Positions 24,173-33,686 of a stretch of DNA of 54,392 nucleotides are shown here, piece by piece; positions within the stretch are counted from its first letter, which is position 1; each line of letters opens with the position of its first letter. The position numbers and the translations under genes are program-made. This DNA comes from Lysobacterales bacterium (GTDB lineage: Bacteria > Pseudomonadota > Gammaproteobacteria > Xanthomonadales > SZUA-36). The stretch lies in NCBI GenBank assembly GCA_029859645.1, contig JAOUCS010000009.1, forward strand, positions 1-54,392, read 5' to 3'. Under the pieces are notes generated by a model. The model did no database searches and had not been told where the DNA came from. It worked only from the letters and a program-made list of their open reading frames with translations.

Positions 24173-25690
24173 CTAGGTTTCAGGTCGCATGTAGGGAAAC
24201 AGCAGAACGTCCCGGATGGACGGAGAGTCGGTGTAAATCATCACCAACCGGTCGATACCGATTCCCTCACCGGCCGTGGGGGGCATGCCATATTCCAGCG
24301 CCCGAATATAGTCCGCGTCGTAGTGCATCGCTTCCAGGTCGCCGGCATCCTTGTTCTCAACCTGAGAACGAAATCGCTCTGCCTGGTCTTCCGGGTCATT
24401 CAACTCGGAGAAACCATTGGCGATCTCACGGCCGCAAACAAATAATTCGAAGCGATCCGTCACGTTGGGATTGTCATCGTTCCGGCGCGAAAGTGGCGAC
24501 ACTTCCGTCGGATACTGGGTGATGAACGTCGGCTGCACCAGGTGTTCTTCCACCGTCGCTTCGAACAACTCCGTCAGCAGTTTGCCCGGCCCCCAATTTT
24601 TCTCGGTGTGAATCTCGAGGGTGTCACAGGCTGACCTTAGCATGTCTTCATCCCACAGGTTCGCGGCAGCGAGCGATGGATTGTAGCGGCGGACAGCATC
24701 TTCCACCGTCAGTCGCTCGAATGGGCCGCCCAGGTTGATCTCATCCCCCTGGTAATGCACCACGCTGCCGCCGCAGATTGCATCGGTCAAACCAGCCAGC
24801 ATGCTTTCGGTGAGATCCATCAGGTCGGTGTAATCAGCATAGGCCCAGTAGAATTCCAGCATCGTAAATTCCGGGTTGTGCCGCGTTGAAACACCTTCAT
24901 TGCGGAAGTTCCGGTTAACCTCGTAAACCCGGCCAAGACCGCCCACAACCAATCGCTTGAGATACAACTCAGGGGCGACACGAAGGTACATCTGCAAATC
25001 CAGCGCATTGTGGTGAGTGACAAACGGCCTGGCTGTCGCACCTCCCGGGATCGGATGCATCATCGGCGTCTCAACCTCGAGAAAATCGCGCTCCGGCGCT
25101 TCCATGAACGAACGGATATAGGAAATGATCCTGGACCGGGTCCGGAACACCGCCCGGGATTCGTCATTCATGATCAGGTCCACGTAGCGCTGACGGTACC
25201 GCACCTCCGTATCAGTGAGCCCGTGAAATTTTTCCGGCAACGGCCGCAATGACTTGGTCAACAGCCGCAAGGTGGAGACCCGCACGGATAACTCGCCTTT
25301 CTGGGTGCGCATGATCCGCCCCCTGGCGCCTATGATGTCGCCAAGGTCCCAGTGCTTGAACTGCTGAAACAGGCCTTCTTCCAGGCTATCCCGCTGAATC
25401 ATGAGTTGGATATCACCGCCCCGGTCCTGCAACTTCACGAATGCAATCTTGCCCATCACCCGCTTTGCCATCATCCTGCCCGCCAGCGAGAACTCTTCTT
25501 CGACGGCGGCCAGTTGCTCCTGGTCCCAGTCGTCGAAGCGCTCATGCAGCTCACTGCTGACCGTGTCTTTCCTGAAATCGTTGGGGTAGGCCTGACCCTG
25601 TTGCCGCAAAGCGCTCAGCTTTGCGCGCCGCTCGGCAATCAGGCGATTTTCATCCAATTCGGTATCCGGAGAAGGTTTTTGCTCATTCAT
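24173..25690 (-). CDS. lysS: Lysyl-tRNA synthetase, class II
   Basis: LysRS charges tRNA-Lys. The 505-residue protein matches E. coli LysS in length and layout. It has an N-terminal OB-fold anticodon-binding domain (residues about 60-150, [22 protein letters not shown]), motif 2 ([22 protein letters not shown]) and motif 3 ([29 protein letters not shown]). The start codon at 25690 lies 13 bases after the prfB stop, the conserved prfB-lysS pair. Confidence 0.98.
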   Translation of the reverse strand: MNEQKPSPDTELDENRLIAERRAKLSALRQQGQAYPNDFRKDTVSSELHERFDDWDQEQLAAVEEEFSLAGRMMAKRVMGKIAFVKLQDRGGDIQLMIQRDSLEEGLFQQFKHWDLGDIIGARGRIMRTQKGELSVRVSTLRLLTKSLRPLPEKFHGLTDTEVRYRQRYVDLIMNDESRAVFRTRSRIISYIRSFMEAPERDFLEVETPMMHPIPGGATARPFVTHHNALDLQMYLRVAPELYLKRLVVGGLGRVYEVNRNFRNEGVSTRHNPEFTMLEFYWAYADYTDLMDLTESMLAGLTDAICGGSVVHYQGDEINLGGPFERLTVEDAVRRYNPSLAAANLWDEDMLRSACDTLEIHTEKNWGPGKLLTELFEATVEEHLVQPTFITQYPTEVSPLSRRNDDNPNVTDRFELFVCGREIANGFSELNDPEDQAERFRSQVENKDAGDLEAMHYDADYIRALEYGMPPTAGEGIGIDRLVMIYTDSPSIRDVLLFPYMRPET

Positions 25691-25703
25691 GTCTGGGTAC
25701 TCT

Positions 25704-26799
25704 CTACAATCCCTGCTTCAATGATGCTTCAACGAACGGGTCAAGGTCACCGTCCAGCACGCCCTGCGTGTTCCCCACTTCCACGCCGGTCCGCAAATCC
25801 TTGATCCGGGACTGGTCCAGCACGTAGGACCGGATCTGGCTGCCCCAGCCAATGTCGGATTTGGAGTCTTCGAGTTTCTGGTGTGCTTCCGTTCGTTTTT
25901 GCATTTCGTGCTCATAAAGCCGGGCGCGCAACTGCTTCATGGCGTGGTCCCGGTTCTTGTGCTGAGACCGGTCATTCTGACACTGAACCACGATACCGGT
26001 AGGCACGTGGGTCATACGCACGGCCGAATCCGTGGTGTTGACATGCTGTCCGCCGGCACCTGATGCGCGGTAAACATCCACGCGGATATCCGCCGGATTG
26101 ATGTCGATCTCGATGTTGTCGTCCACTTCCGGCGATACGAACACGGCGGCAAAAGACGTATGCCGGCGGTTGCCGGAATCGAAAGGGGACTTCCGGACCA
26201 GTCGGTGAACCCCGGTTTCGGTGCGACACCAGCCATAGGCATAGTCACCGGTGATGTGGATCGTCGCGCTCTTGATACCTGCCACGTCCCCGGTCGAGAC
26301 TTCCACCAGGTCGTACTTCCAGCCACGGCGTTCCGCCCAGCGCAGGTACATTCTCAGCAGCATTTCCGCCCAGTCCTGGGCCTCGGTTCCGCCAGAACCT
26401 GACTGGATATCTATAAAACAGGGGTTTGCGTCCATCTCACCGGCAAACATCCGCTGAAATTCCAGCCGCTCGACTTTTTCCTGCATCAGCGCCAGGTCAC
26501 TACTGACCGCGTCGACGATTTCAGCGTCTTCTTCCTCGACCGCCATGTCGAGCATTTCGCGGGCATCAGACAGGCCGTGCTCAAGCTCGTCCAGCGTCGA
26601 AACCACGGTCTCCAGTCGCGAACGTTCCCGGCCCAGCTCCTGGGCCAGTTCAGGCTGGTTCCAGATTTCCGGGTTTTCCAGCTCACGACTTACTTCTTCC
26701 AGGCGGTCTCGTTTCTGAGCATAGTCAAAGATACCCCCTAAGCGCTTCTGAGCGGCGCAGGAGATCTTCTATCAAATTGGTTTGCAGGTTGGTTTCCAC
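25704..26799 (-). CDS. prfB: Peptide chain release factor 2, expressed by programmed +1 frameshift
   Basis: RF2 terminates translation at UGA and UAA. The main frame (25704 to about 26724) carries the stop-reading SPF tripeptide (VRKSPFDSG) and the catalytic GGQ (GAGGQHVN). The first 24 codons lie in another frame, from a GTG at 26797-26799, encoding [20 protein letters not shown]..., and end at an in-frame UGA at 26725-26727. Reading passes to the second frame at CTT TGA C, stimulated by AGGGGG upstream. The start has only a weak ribosome binding site, so its exact position is less certain than the rest. The full product is about 365 residues, as in E. coli. Confidence 0.95.
26725..26739 (-). 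promoter_or_regulatory. Programmed +1 frameshift signal in prfB
   Basis: The minus strand reads AGGGGG (complement of 26734-26739), TAT, CTT (26730-26728), TGA (26727-26725), C. This is the classical arrangement: an internal Shine-Dalgarno, the slippery CUU and a poorly terminating UGAC. It makes RF2 synthesis respond to RF2 level. Confidence 0.95.
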
Positions 26800-26893
26800 T
26801 TCGAAAAATCCGGTGAAATTGGAGGGCTGCATTCTACACAATGGCTCAATCGTTGTGTTAAATTAGTTTGCTTATGACGTTGAGGTAAACCCG

Positions 26894-27679
26894 ATGAAAA
26901 CAAGACCCACCACTTTTCTCCTGAGCATACTCGCAGCATTGTTTTTCCTGCTGCCTGCCGTGACCATGGCGCAAGACGAATCGCCCCCGCCACTGGCTGA
27001 AATGTGGTTGGCAACACCCAAAGCAGGTCATGGATCCGAGTTCAAAGAGGCTCTTGCCAGGCATATGAAATTCCGGGCAGAAAATGGCGACCCCCGTGAA
27101 TGGCAGGCCTACACGCCGCTGCTGGGTGAAAACCTGAACCAGGTAGGCATCCGCTCTTGCTGTTTCAACTGGGCCGACGTCGACTCCTACCGTACCTGGG
27201 GCCAGAACAACAGCAAGATCAGCGAACACTTTGATGAGCATGTCGCACCGCATGCCGAGCATTGGGCTCATTACTTTGAAACCCTGCACTGGAACCACTC
27301 GCATTGGGCCGACGGCGCAGATGACGCGACTCTTTATGCGGTCACTGAATTTCACATCAAGCCGGGTCACGAAGCTGATTTCAGGGCGGCGCGGGACAAG
27401 CTCCTGCAGATTGCACTGAACCAGGGCTGGGCAAACGATGATCGTTCCTGGATCTGGTCTACCACGGTTGGCGGATCGCCCCGTGAAAGCATCATCATAC
27501 CCCACCCCAATTTCGCCAGCATGGACCGGGATGAAGACAGTTTCTCGCGGTTCCTGTCCCGGCACATGGGTGACGAAGCCGCTGCTGCCTTGCTGAAGAA
27601 ATTTGCCAGTTCCACGACCGGCTCTGAATTCCAGATCTGGGAGCATCAGAAAGAACTCTCGATGGAAAGCGGCGACTGA
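26894..27679 (+). CDS. Exported protein with two tandem dimeric alpha/beta-barrel-like domains
   Basis: This 261-residue protein has a signal peptide (about residues 8-26, cleavage after TMA-QD). Two similar halves follow. Each starts with a strand around a conserved x-K-[AP]-G-H pattern (LATPKAGHGSEFKEAL near 40, FHIKPGHEADFRAAR near 155), then a helix, a strand and a tryptophan-rich end. This resembles a duplicated ABM/dimeric alpha-beta barrel (ferredoxin-like) unit, used elsewhere in monooxygenases and heme or small-molecule binding. I recognise no named family. It diverges from prfB and ends in its own terminator, so it is transcribed alone. Confidence 0.6.
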   Translation: MKTRPTTFLLSILAALFFLLPAVTMAQDESPPPLAEMWLATPKAGHGSEFKEALARHMKFRAENGDPREWQAYTPLLGENLNQVGIRSCCFNWADVDSYRTWGQNNSKISEHFDEHVAPHAEHWAHYFETLHWNHSHWADGADDATLYAVTEFHIKPGHEADFRAARDKLLQIALNQGWANDDRSWIWSTTVGGSPRESIIIPHPNFASMDRDEDSFSRFLSRHMGDEAAAALLKKFASSTTGSEFQIWEHQKELSMESGD

Positions 27680-27706
27680 TTCCTGGCAAAGCAGGGAAAT
27701 AACAGA

Positions 27707-27737
27707 AGCCGCGGTATGACAGCCGCGGCTTTTTTTT
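27707..27737 (+). terminator. Strong Rho-independent terminator
   Basis: AGCCGCGG (27707-27714) pairs with CCGCGGCT (27723-27730) around an eight-base loop, followed by a run of eight T. It separates the exported-protein gene from the acyl-CoA dehydrogenase operon. Confidence 0.92.
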
Positions 27738-27754
27738 GACTCCGGAGTACTACG

Positions 27755-28936
27755 TTGACTGAATTGACCGAATACAGGCAGGAAGTCAGGGCCTGGCTGG
27801 AACAAAATTGTCCCGAATCGATGCGCTCGCCCTACCGTTCTGAAGCCGAAGTTTGCTGGGGCGGCCGTGATTTCAAGTTTCAAAGCAAGGACCAGGAGAC
27901 CTGGCTGCGGCGAATGGCTGAGCAGGGCTGGACCGCACCCACCTGGCCCAAAGAGTATGGTGGAGCAGGCCTGGGCCGCGTCGAAGCAAAGCTGCTCAAG
28001 GCGGAACTGGCACGCCTCCATGCCCGCCCTCCGCTGGTAAGCTTTGGCATTTCAATGCTCGGTCCGGCGTTGTTGAAGTTCGGGTCAGAGGCGCTCAGAC
28101 AACAGCATTTGCCGCCGATAACCCGCGGCGAGATTCGCTGGGCCCAGGGCTATAGCGAGCCCAACGCCGGCTCTGACCTGGCCAGCCTGGCCGCGCGCTG
28201 CGAAGACCAGGGCGATCACTACCTGCTGAACGGCTCGAAAATCTGGACTTCCTACGGTGACCATGCAGACTGGATGTTTTGCCTCGTGAGGACCGATTTC
28301 GAGGCTAAAAAACATGAAGGGATCAGCTTCGTCATGTTCGACATGGCTAGCCCCGGAGTGACCACCCGCCCGATCCGGCTGATCAGCGGCAAATCTCCCT
28401 TCACCGAAACCCTGTTTGAAAATGTCCGGGTTGAAAAGAACCAGGTCATCGGCGAAGTCAACCAGGGCTGGACCGTCGCCAAGTACCTGCTCACTCACGA
28501 GCGCGAAATGATCGCTTCCACCGGGCTTTCCAGCGCCGGCACTGTGCCGGTTGGCAAAACAGCTGCCCAGTCACTGGCAACTGAGGACGGCAGGCTTCGC
28601 GACACCATTCTGCGTGCCGATATCGCCCGCTTTGAGATGAATGAACGGGCCCTTGAACTGACCATTGAAAGGGCCAGGGACGAGGTCAAGGCCGGCGTCA
28701 GCCTGGGAGCGACTTCCTCCATGTTCAAGTATTACGGCACCGAACTGAATAAGCGCAGGCAGGAACTGCTGATGAGCATTTACGGCCACGATGCGCTGTC
28801 GTGGGAAGGCCAGGCGAGTCATGAGGGTCGCCTGGCAAGGGCCTGGTTGCGCAGCAAGGGCAACTCGATCGAAGGCGGCACCTCGGAAATTCAGCTCAAT
28901 ATCGTTGCCAAGCGAATACTTGGCCTTCCCGGCTAG
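27755..28936 (+). CDS. Acyl-CoA dehydrogenase, catalytic-type subunit
   Basis: This 393-residue flavoprotein of the acyl-CoA dehydrogenase superfamily oxidises an acyl-CoA to the 2-enoyl-CoA, passing electrons to ETF. It shows the FAD-binding block YSEPNAGSDLASL, GSKIWTSYGDHADW and the C-terminal NSIEGGTSEIQLNIVAKRILGLPG, with the catalytic Glu in the EGGT position. The start is TTG at 27755, supported by CGGAG eight bases upstream; no ATG fits. It opens a run of seven plus-strand genes with short gaps. The next gene encodes a second, divergent dehydrogenase, so the two probably form a heteromer. The substrate is unknown. Confidence 0.9.
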   Translation: MTELTEYRQEVRAWLEQNCPESMRSPYRSEAEVCWGGRDFKFQSKDQETWLRRMAEQGWTAPTWPKEYGGAGLGRVEAKLLKAELARLHARPPLVSFGISMLGPALLKFGSEALRQQHLPPITRGEIRWAQGYSEPNAGSDLASLAARCEDQGDHYLLNGSKIWTSYGDHADWMFCLVRTDFEAKKHEGISFVMFDMASPGVTTRPIRLISGKSPFTETLFENVRVEKNQVIGEVNQGWTVAKYLLTHEREMIASTGLSSAGTVPVGKTAAQSLATEDGRLRDTILRADIARFEMNERALELTIERARDEVKAGVSLGATSSMFKYYGTELNKRRQELLMSIYGHDALSWEGQASHEGRLARAWLRSKGNSIEGGTSEIQLNIVAKRILGLPG

Positions 28937-28950
28937 AAACGGAGTAAATC

Positions 28951-30072
28951 ATGGCACTGGTATTGAATGACGAACAGTTGATGCTCCAGGACGCTGCGCG
29001 CCACTTCCTTGCAGAACGGGCGCCGGTCAAACATTTGCGTGAACTGAGGGATAGCGACGACCCCGATGGCTTCTCCCGAACGCTTTGGAGTGAATTCGTT
29101 GAAATGGGGTGGACCGGCATCCTGGTACCCGAGGCATACGGTGGTTTGGATTATGGCTATACCGGTATCGGCCTGATCCTCGAAGAATGTGGCCGCACGC
29201 TGACACCCAGCCCGTTGATGAGTACCGCGATGGTGGCTGTCGCAGCGCTGGAACTGGCCGGTTCTGCAGAGCAGCGCAGTGTGATTCTTCCGGAAGTGGT
29301 CGGCGGCCGGCATTTGCTCGCGCTCGCCTGCGATGAAGGGCCGCTGCATGCACCGGAACCGGCGCAGTGCAAAGCCGAAATGCGGGAGGGCCATTTTGTA
29401 CTCTCGGGCAGCAAGAAAGCGGTAGTCGATGGGCATATTGCTCAGTCATTCATTGTCAGTTCCCGTACCGAGAGTGGCGCCTCGCTGTTCCTGGTGCCGG
29501 CCGGGGCAAGTGGTGTGACCGTGCAGAGGTATTCAGTGCTCGATACGCATGTTGCGGCAACCATAGAGTTCAACCAGGTCGAACTGCGCCCGGACCAACT
29601 GCTGGGACCGCCGCACCAGGCACAGGGGCTATTGGATCGAATTCTCGACGTGGCGCGCATCGGGGCTGCTGCCGAAATGCTGGGAATAGCCCGTGAAGCC
29701 TTTGAACAAACGGTCGACTACCTGAAGCAACGCAAGCAGTTTGGCGTTCCGATTGGAAGTTTCCAGGCCCTGCAGCACCGGGCGGCACTGTTGTTCGGTG
29801 AACTGGAATTGTGTCAATCACTGGTACTCAAAGCATTGCACTCGCTTGACGAAGACAGCGATGACCTGGCCGAACTGGCCAGCCTGACCAAGGCGAAATT
29901 GGGTGAGACGGCACAACTGGCGACGGCGGAAGCTATCCAGATGCATGGTGGTATCGGCATGACAGATGATTTCGATATCGGTTTTTATATCAAGCGATAC
30001 CGGATTCTGGAATCATTGTATGGAGACCGTAATTTTCACCTGGACCGTTTTGCCAGGTTGCGGGGATACTGA
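28951..30072 (+). CDS. Acyl-CoA dehydrogenase-like subunit lacking the usual catalytic motif
   Basis: This 373-residue dehydrogenase-fold protein has the N-terminal helical domain (LMLQDAARHFLAERAPVKHLREL), a middle beta domain and the C-terminal bundle (RKQFGVPIGSFQALQHRAA, AIQMHGGIGMTDDFDIGFYIKR). Where catalytic members have EGT, it reads ILESLYGDRNFH. This is typical of non-catalytic partners in alpha2-beta2 acyl-CoA dehydrogenases, such as those that shorten steroid side chains in actinobacteria. It has a good ribosome binding site (CGGAG) and starts 14 bases after the preceding gene. Heteromer formation is inferred from order and the altered motif. Confidence 0.85.
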   Translation: MALVLNDEQLMLQDAARHFLAERAPVKHLRELRDSDDPDGFSRTLWSEFVEMGWTGILVPEAYGGLDYGYTGIGLILEECGRTLTPSPLMSTAMVAVAALELAGSAEQRSVILPEVVGGRHLLALACDEGPLHAPEPAQCKAEMREGHFVLSGSKKAVVDGHIAQSFIVSSRTESGASLFLVPAGASGVTVQRYSVLDTHVAATIEFNQVELRPDQLLGPPHQAQGLLDRILDVARIGAAAEMLGIAREAFEQTVDYLKQRKQFGVPIGSFQALQHRAALLFGELELCQSLVLKALHSLDEDSDDLAELASLTKAKLGETAQLATAEAIQMHGGIGMTDDFDIGFYIKRYRILESLYGDRNFHLDRFARLRGY

Positions 30073-30083
30073 AGGAGCAGCAC

Positions 30084-31298
30084 ATGAATCTTGGAATGTC
30101 AGAACGGGTTAAGCCGCTGGTCGAAGCAGCGCGGGCATTTATCAACGAGCAGGTTAAGCCTGTCGATCAGGAGTTTCTCGAAGAGGTCAGCAAGGGCGAT
30201 CGCTGGACGCTGACTACCCGCCAGAAAGAAATCCTCGATCAATTGAAAAATGCAGCGCGCAAACGTGGCTTGTGGAATTTCTGGCTGACGGACAGCGAGC
30301 GGGGTTATGGTCTGTCCACCGTCGAATACGCCTACCTCGCCGAGGAGACCGGCCGGTCCCATCTCGCTGCCGAGGCCTTCAATTGCAGCGCGCCGGACAC
30401 GGGCAACATGGAGGTGCTGGAGCGTTACGGCAGCAGCGCCCAGAAGGCACAATGGCTGGAGCCACTGCTGAACGGCGAGATTCGTTCAGCCTATGCAATG
30501 ACTGAACCGGATGTAGCCTCTTCGGACGCAACCAATATTTCTACCACGGCGGAACTGCGCGACGGTCAATGGGTCATCAACGGGGAAAAATCTTATATTT
30601 CCGGCGCCGGCGACGAGCGCTGCAAGATACTCATCGTCATGGTTCGAAGCAACCCGGAGAACGCCCGGCACCAGCAGCATTCACAGATTCTCGTACCCAT
30701 GGACACCGCGGGTGTGGAAGTCACCAGGGGGCTGAATGTCTTCAGCATGGACGACGCGCCGCACGGACACATGCAGATGACGTTCACCGACGTACGTGTA
30801 CCCGAGGAGAACGTCATCCTGGGACCTGGACGGGGATTTGAGATCGCACAGGGCCGACTGGGTCCGGGCCGTGTCCATCACTGCATGCGGGCTATCGGCA
30901 TGGCTGAAAAAGCGCTGGAACTCATGTGTAAGCGGGCCGTCAGCCGCAAAGCCTTTGGTAAACCCCTGGCCAAGCTGGGCGGAAATTACGACGTCATTGC
31001 CAATGCCAGGATGAACATCGACATGGCGCGCCTGTTGACACTCCGTACCGCCTGGGTGATTGACACCCAGGGCGTGGAAGAGGCGCATTGGTGGATTTCC
31101 AAAATCAAGACAGTCGTACCCAACATGGCGCTGAAAGTCATTGACGATGCTATCCAGCTGCACGGCGCGTTCGGGCTCTCACAGGATTTTCCGCTGGCCA
31201 CGATGTACATGAACGCGCGAACGCTGAGGCTGGCAGACGGGCCTGATGAAGTCCACCGGATGGTGGTTGCCCGAAAGGAACTGCGCCGCTACCTGTAA
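30084..31298 (+). CDS. ACAD10/11-like acyl-CoA dehydrogenase
   Basis: This 404-residue dehydrogenase differs from the two before it. Its markers are RGLWNFWLTDSERGYGLSTVEYAYLAEETGRS, YAMTEPDVASSDATNI, LGPGRVHHCMRAIGMAEKALELM and the C-terminal RLADGPDEVHRMVVARKEL. The ADGPDEVH sequence (384-391) replaces the usual EGT and is the signature I associate with mammalian ACAD10/ACAD11 and bacterial LvaC-type enzymes. Those enzymes convert 4-phosphooxyacyl-CoA made by an APH-type kinase during 4-hydroxyacid breakdown. A kinase of that type lies in the same island (35277-36344). GAAGGAG precedes the ATG. Confidence 0.9.
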   Translation: MNLGMSERVKPLVEAARAFINEQVKPVDQEFLEEVSKGDRWTLTTRQKEILDQLKNAARKRGLWNFWLTDSERGYGLSTVEYAYLAEETGRSHLAAEAFNCSAPDTGNMEVLERYGSSAQKAQWLEPLLNGEIRSAYAMTEPDVASSDATNISTTAELRDGQWVINGEKSYISGAGDERCKILIVMVRSNPENARHQQHSQILVPMDTAGVEVTRGLNVFSMDDAPHGHMQMTFTDVRVPEENVILGPGRGFEIAQGRLGPGRVHHCMRAIGMAEKALELMCKRAVSRKAFGKPLAKLGGNYDVIANARMNIDMARLLTLRTAWVIDTQGVEEAHWWISKIKTVVPNMALKVIDDAIQLHGAFGLSQDFPLATMYMNARTLRLADGPDEVHRMVVARKELRRYL

Positions 31299-31327
31299 AT
31301 CCTGCCTAAAAGCCGGAGTAAACCCGA

Positions 31328-31777
31328 ATGAAAGCTGAAGACCTGAAGACGCTGATCGGCCTGCAAGGAGAACCCTCCTCCTGGTTCGAAATAACACAGG
31401 AGCGGATCAACCAGTTTGCTGATGCCACCAATGATCACCAGTTTATCCACGTGGATCCGGAAAAAGCGGCCCTGACACCTTTCGGCGGAACCATCGCCCA
31501 TGGATACCTGACTCTCTCGCTGATACCGGCGCTGGTCGCAGAAAACTGGCCAAAGATCGAAGGTGTCGCGATGGGGATCAATTATGGCCTGGATAAACTC
31601 CGGTTTATCCAGCCGGTCAAGGCGGGCAGCCGCGTCAGAACGCGTCAAAAGCTGTTGCAAGCGGTCGAACGCAAGGCAGGACACTGGATGATCAAATCCG
31701 AAGTGACCATGGACATCCAGGGCGAAGAAAAACCCGCCCTGATTGCCGAAACCATTTCAATATTTGTTGTGAAGTAA
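31328..31777 (+). CDS. MaoC-family hotdog enoyl-CoA hydratase
   Basis: This 149-residue single hotdog-fold protein has the R-hydratase motif NDHQFIHVDPEKA; D36 and H41 form the catalytic dyad. FGGTIAHGYLTLSLIP and INYGLDKLRFIQPVKAGSRVR are typical of (R)-specific enoyl-CoA hydratases. It would hydrate the 2-enoyl-CoA made by the dehydrogenases and feed the next gene, an MFE-2-like dehydrogenase. It lies 29 bases after the ACAD10/11-like gene. Confidence 0.92.
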   Translation: MKAEDLKTLIGLQGEPSSWFEITQERINQFADATNDHQFIHVDPEKAALTPFGGTIAHGYLTLSLIPALVAENWPKIEGVAMGINYGLDKLRFIQPVKAGSRVRTRQKLLQAVERKAGHWMIKSEVTMDIQGEEKPALIAETISIFVVK

Positions 31778-31810
31778 TTCACTTAAAATCATGTTTTATA
31801 GGATATTTTT

Positions 31811-32698
31811 ATGAGCATTAGATTGGATAAGCAGGTGGCCATCGTCACCGGCGCAGGCCAGGGGCTGGGCCGTTCCCATGCCGTCGCCCTCGCCGCCCGC
31901 GGCGCCCGCGTCGTGGTCAATGACCTGGGCCATAACACCGTGGTCGATGAAATCGTTGAGGCCGGAGGTACCGCATTGGCCAATACGGCCGATGTTGCCG
32001 ATTGGCAGCAGGTCAAGGAGATGGTGAACCAGGCCATGGACGCCTGGGGCCGCGTCGATATCCTGGTCAATAATGCCGGCATCCTGCGTGACAAGTCTTT
32101 CCTGAAAATGCCCATGGAGGATTTTCAGCGCGTAGTAGACGTGCACCTTATCGGCTCGGCGAACTGCGCCCGTGCAGTCTGGGAGATCATGCGGGAACAG
32201 GCTTATGGCCGCATCGTGTTCACCAGTTCCAGTTCAGGCCTGTACGGTAATTTCGGACAGGCTAATTATGGCGCAGCAAAAATGGCCATGGTGGGCCTGA
32301 TGAACACACTCCACCTGGAAGGCGCGAAATATAACATCCGTGTCAACTGCCTCGCACCTGTAGCGGGCACTGCGATGACGGACGGCCTGCTGCCCGAACC
32401 GGTTTTCAGGTTACTGACCCCTGAGTCCGTAAGTCATGGCGTCGTTTTCCTGTGCAGCGAACAAGCGCCCAGCCGCGTGGTTCTCGCAGCGGGTGGCGGC
32501 AGTTTCGCGGTCTACAAAGGTTTCGAAACGCCCGGTGTCTGCCTCCATGGGGATGAGCTGAATGCCGAAGGCGTGGCGGCAGCCTGGTCCGAAATTTGCG
32601 ACGAAAATGGCATGCGTGAAATCAAGGCCGGTTTTGAACAAAGCGAAAAATTCGCCCGCCAGGGCGCCGCTGCCTCCGGCATTGACCTGGGATCATGA
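31811..32698 (+). CDS. MFE-2-like short-chain 3-hydroxyacyl-CoA dehydrogenase
   Basis: This 295-residue SDR has TGAGQGLGR (13-21), the VVVNDLG segment seen in the dehydrogenase part of peroxisomal multifunctional enzyme type 2, NNAG (about 87-90) and the catalytic S...YGAAK. An extra C-terminal segment (about 225-295) is also typical of the MFE-2 branch. It is expected to oxidise (R)-3-hydroxyacyl-CoA with NAD+, the step after the adjacent MaoC hydratase. Its stop overlaps the start of the quinone oxidoreductase gene (ATGA). Confidence 0.88.
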   Translation: MSIRLDKQVAIVTGAGQGLGRSHAVALAARGARVVVNDLGHNTVVDEIVEAGGTALANTADVADWQQVKEMVNQAMDAWGRVDILVNNAGILRDKSFLKMPMEDFQRVVDVHLIGSANCARAVWEIMREQAYGRIVFTSSSSGLYGNFGQANYGAAKMAMVGLMNTLHLEGAKYNIRVNCLAPVAGTAMTDGLLPEPVFRLLTPESVSHGVVFLCSEQAPSRVVLAAGGGSFAVYKGFETPGVCLHGDELNAEGVAAAWSEICDENGMREIKAGFEQSEKFARQGAAASGIDLGS

Positions 32699-33670
32699 AA
32701 GCGCTGGTTTGTAACGAATACGGCCCTGCAGACCTGCTCTCTCTCGACCAAGTGGATGACCCGGTTCCGTCCGGTGACGAAGTGCTGATCGACATCCACG
32801 CCGCGGGCATCAATTTCCCTGATCTCCTGGTCATCGGCGGTCAGTACCAGATCAAAACGGAACCGCCGTTTATTCCCGGCAGCGAGGCGGCCGGCGTCGT
32901 CTCAGCAGTCGGCGATCGGGTCACCCGTTTCGTGCCGGGCGATCGCGTGATCACCACTCCAGCCCTGGGCGCCTTTGCTGAAAAATGCAGCGTTTCTGAA
33001 AACCGTTGCATGTCCCTGCCTGCAGAACTGACCTTTGAACAGGGCGCCGGGTTTACCATCACCTATGCCACGTCATATCACGCTCTGCAGCAGAGCACTG
33101 AACTCCGAAAAGACGAAACGCTGCTGGTGCTGGGCGCCGCCGGCGGCGTCGGGACTACCGCGGTGGAAATTGGCAAGGCCCTCGGCGCGAAAGTGATTGC
33201 CGCGGCCAGCAGCGAAGAAAAGCTTGCCTTTGCCCGCGAGGCAGGTGCAGATGAATGCATCAACTATACAACTTCGTCTCTGCGAAGCCGTGAAAGGGTT
33301 GACCCAGGGCCGCGGTGTGGACGTGGTCTATGATCCTGTCGGCGGCGACCTGGCGCTGCAGGCTTTCCGATCACTCGCAAGAAATGGACGCTACCTTGTA
33401 ATTGGCTTCGCCAGCGGTGATATCCCTGCCTTTCCGGCCAATCTTGCGTTGCTGAAAGAGGCGCAGATCATTGGCGTCTGGTGGGGCACCTGGAGTAAAC
33501 ACAACCCGGACAGGCTGCGACAGAACTGGGTTGAACTGACAGATATGATCAGCCGCGGTGCATTGCAACCGCGTGTCACGGAAAGCTACCCGCTGGAGCG
33601 TTTTACCGAAGCGTTCAACGCGATTTCCGGGCGACGGGCTCGCGGCAAAGTGGTACTGACTTTCCATTGA
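32695..33670 (+). pseudogene. NADPH:quinone oxidoreductase-family gene, interrupted by a frameshift
   Basis: The product would be a medium-chain zinc-free alcohol dehydrogenase/quinone reductase of about 325 residues. The N-terminal part (MKALVCNEYGPADLLSLDQV, LVLGAAGGVGTTAVEIGKALGAKVIAA) is in one frame and stops at 33333. The C-terminal part (EAVKGLTQGRGVDVVYDPVGGDLALQAFR to GKVVLTFH) continues in the next frame. The break is at about 33284-33290, in CTGCGAAGCC; adding two bases (for example CTGCGTGAAGCC) would restore ...LREAVKG. Both parts are otherwise intact, so it could be a recent lesion or a sequencing error. It overlaps the upstream SDR gene by four bases. Confidence 0.85.
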
Positions 33671-33686
33671 ACAGGAGCAGCACCCA

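Noticed and set aside
26858-28021. Minus-strand open frame of 387 codons opposite the exported protein and first acyl-CoA dehydrogenase
   Set aside because: It crosses two well-supported genes and a strong terminator, and has no domain signature.
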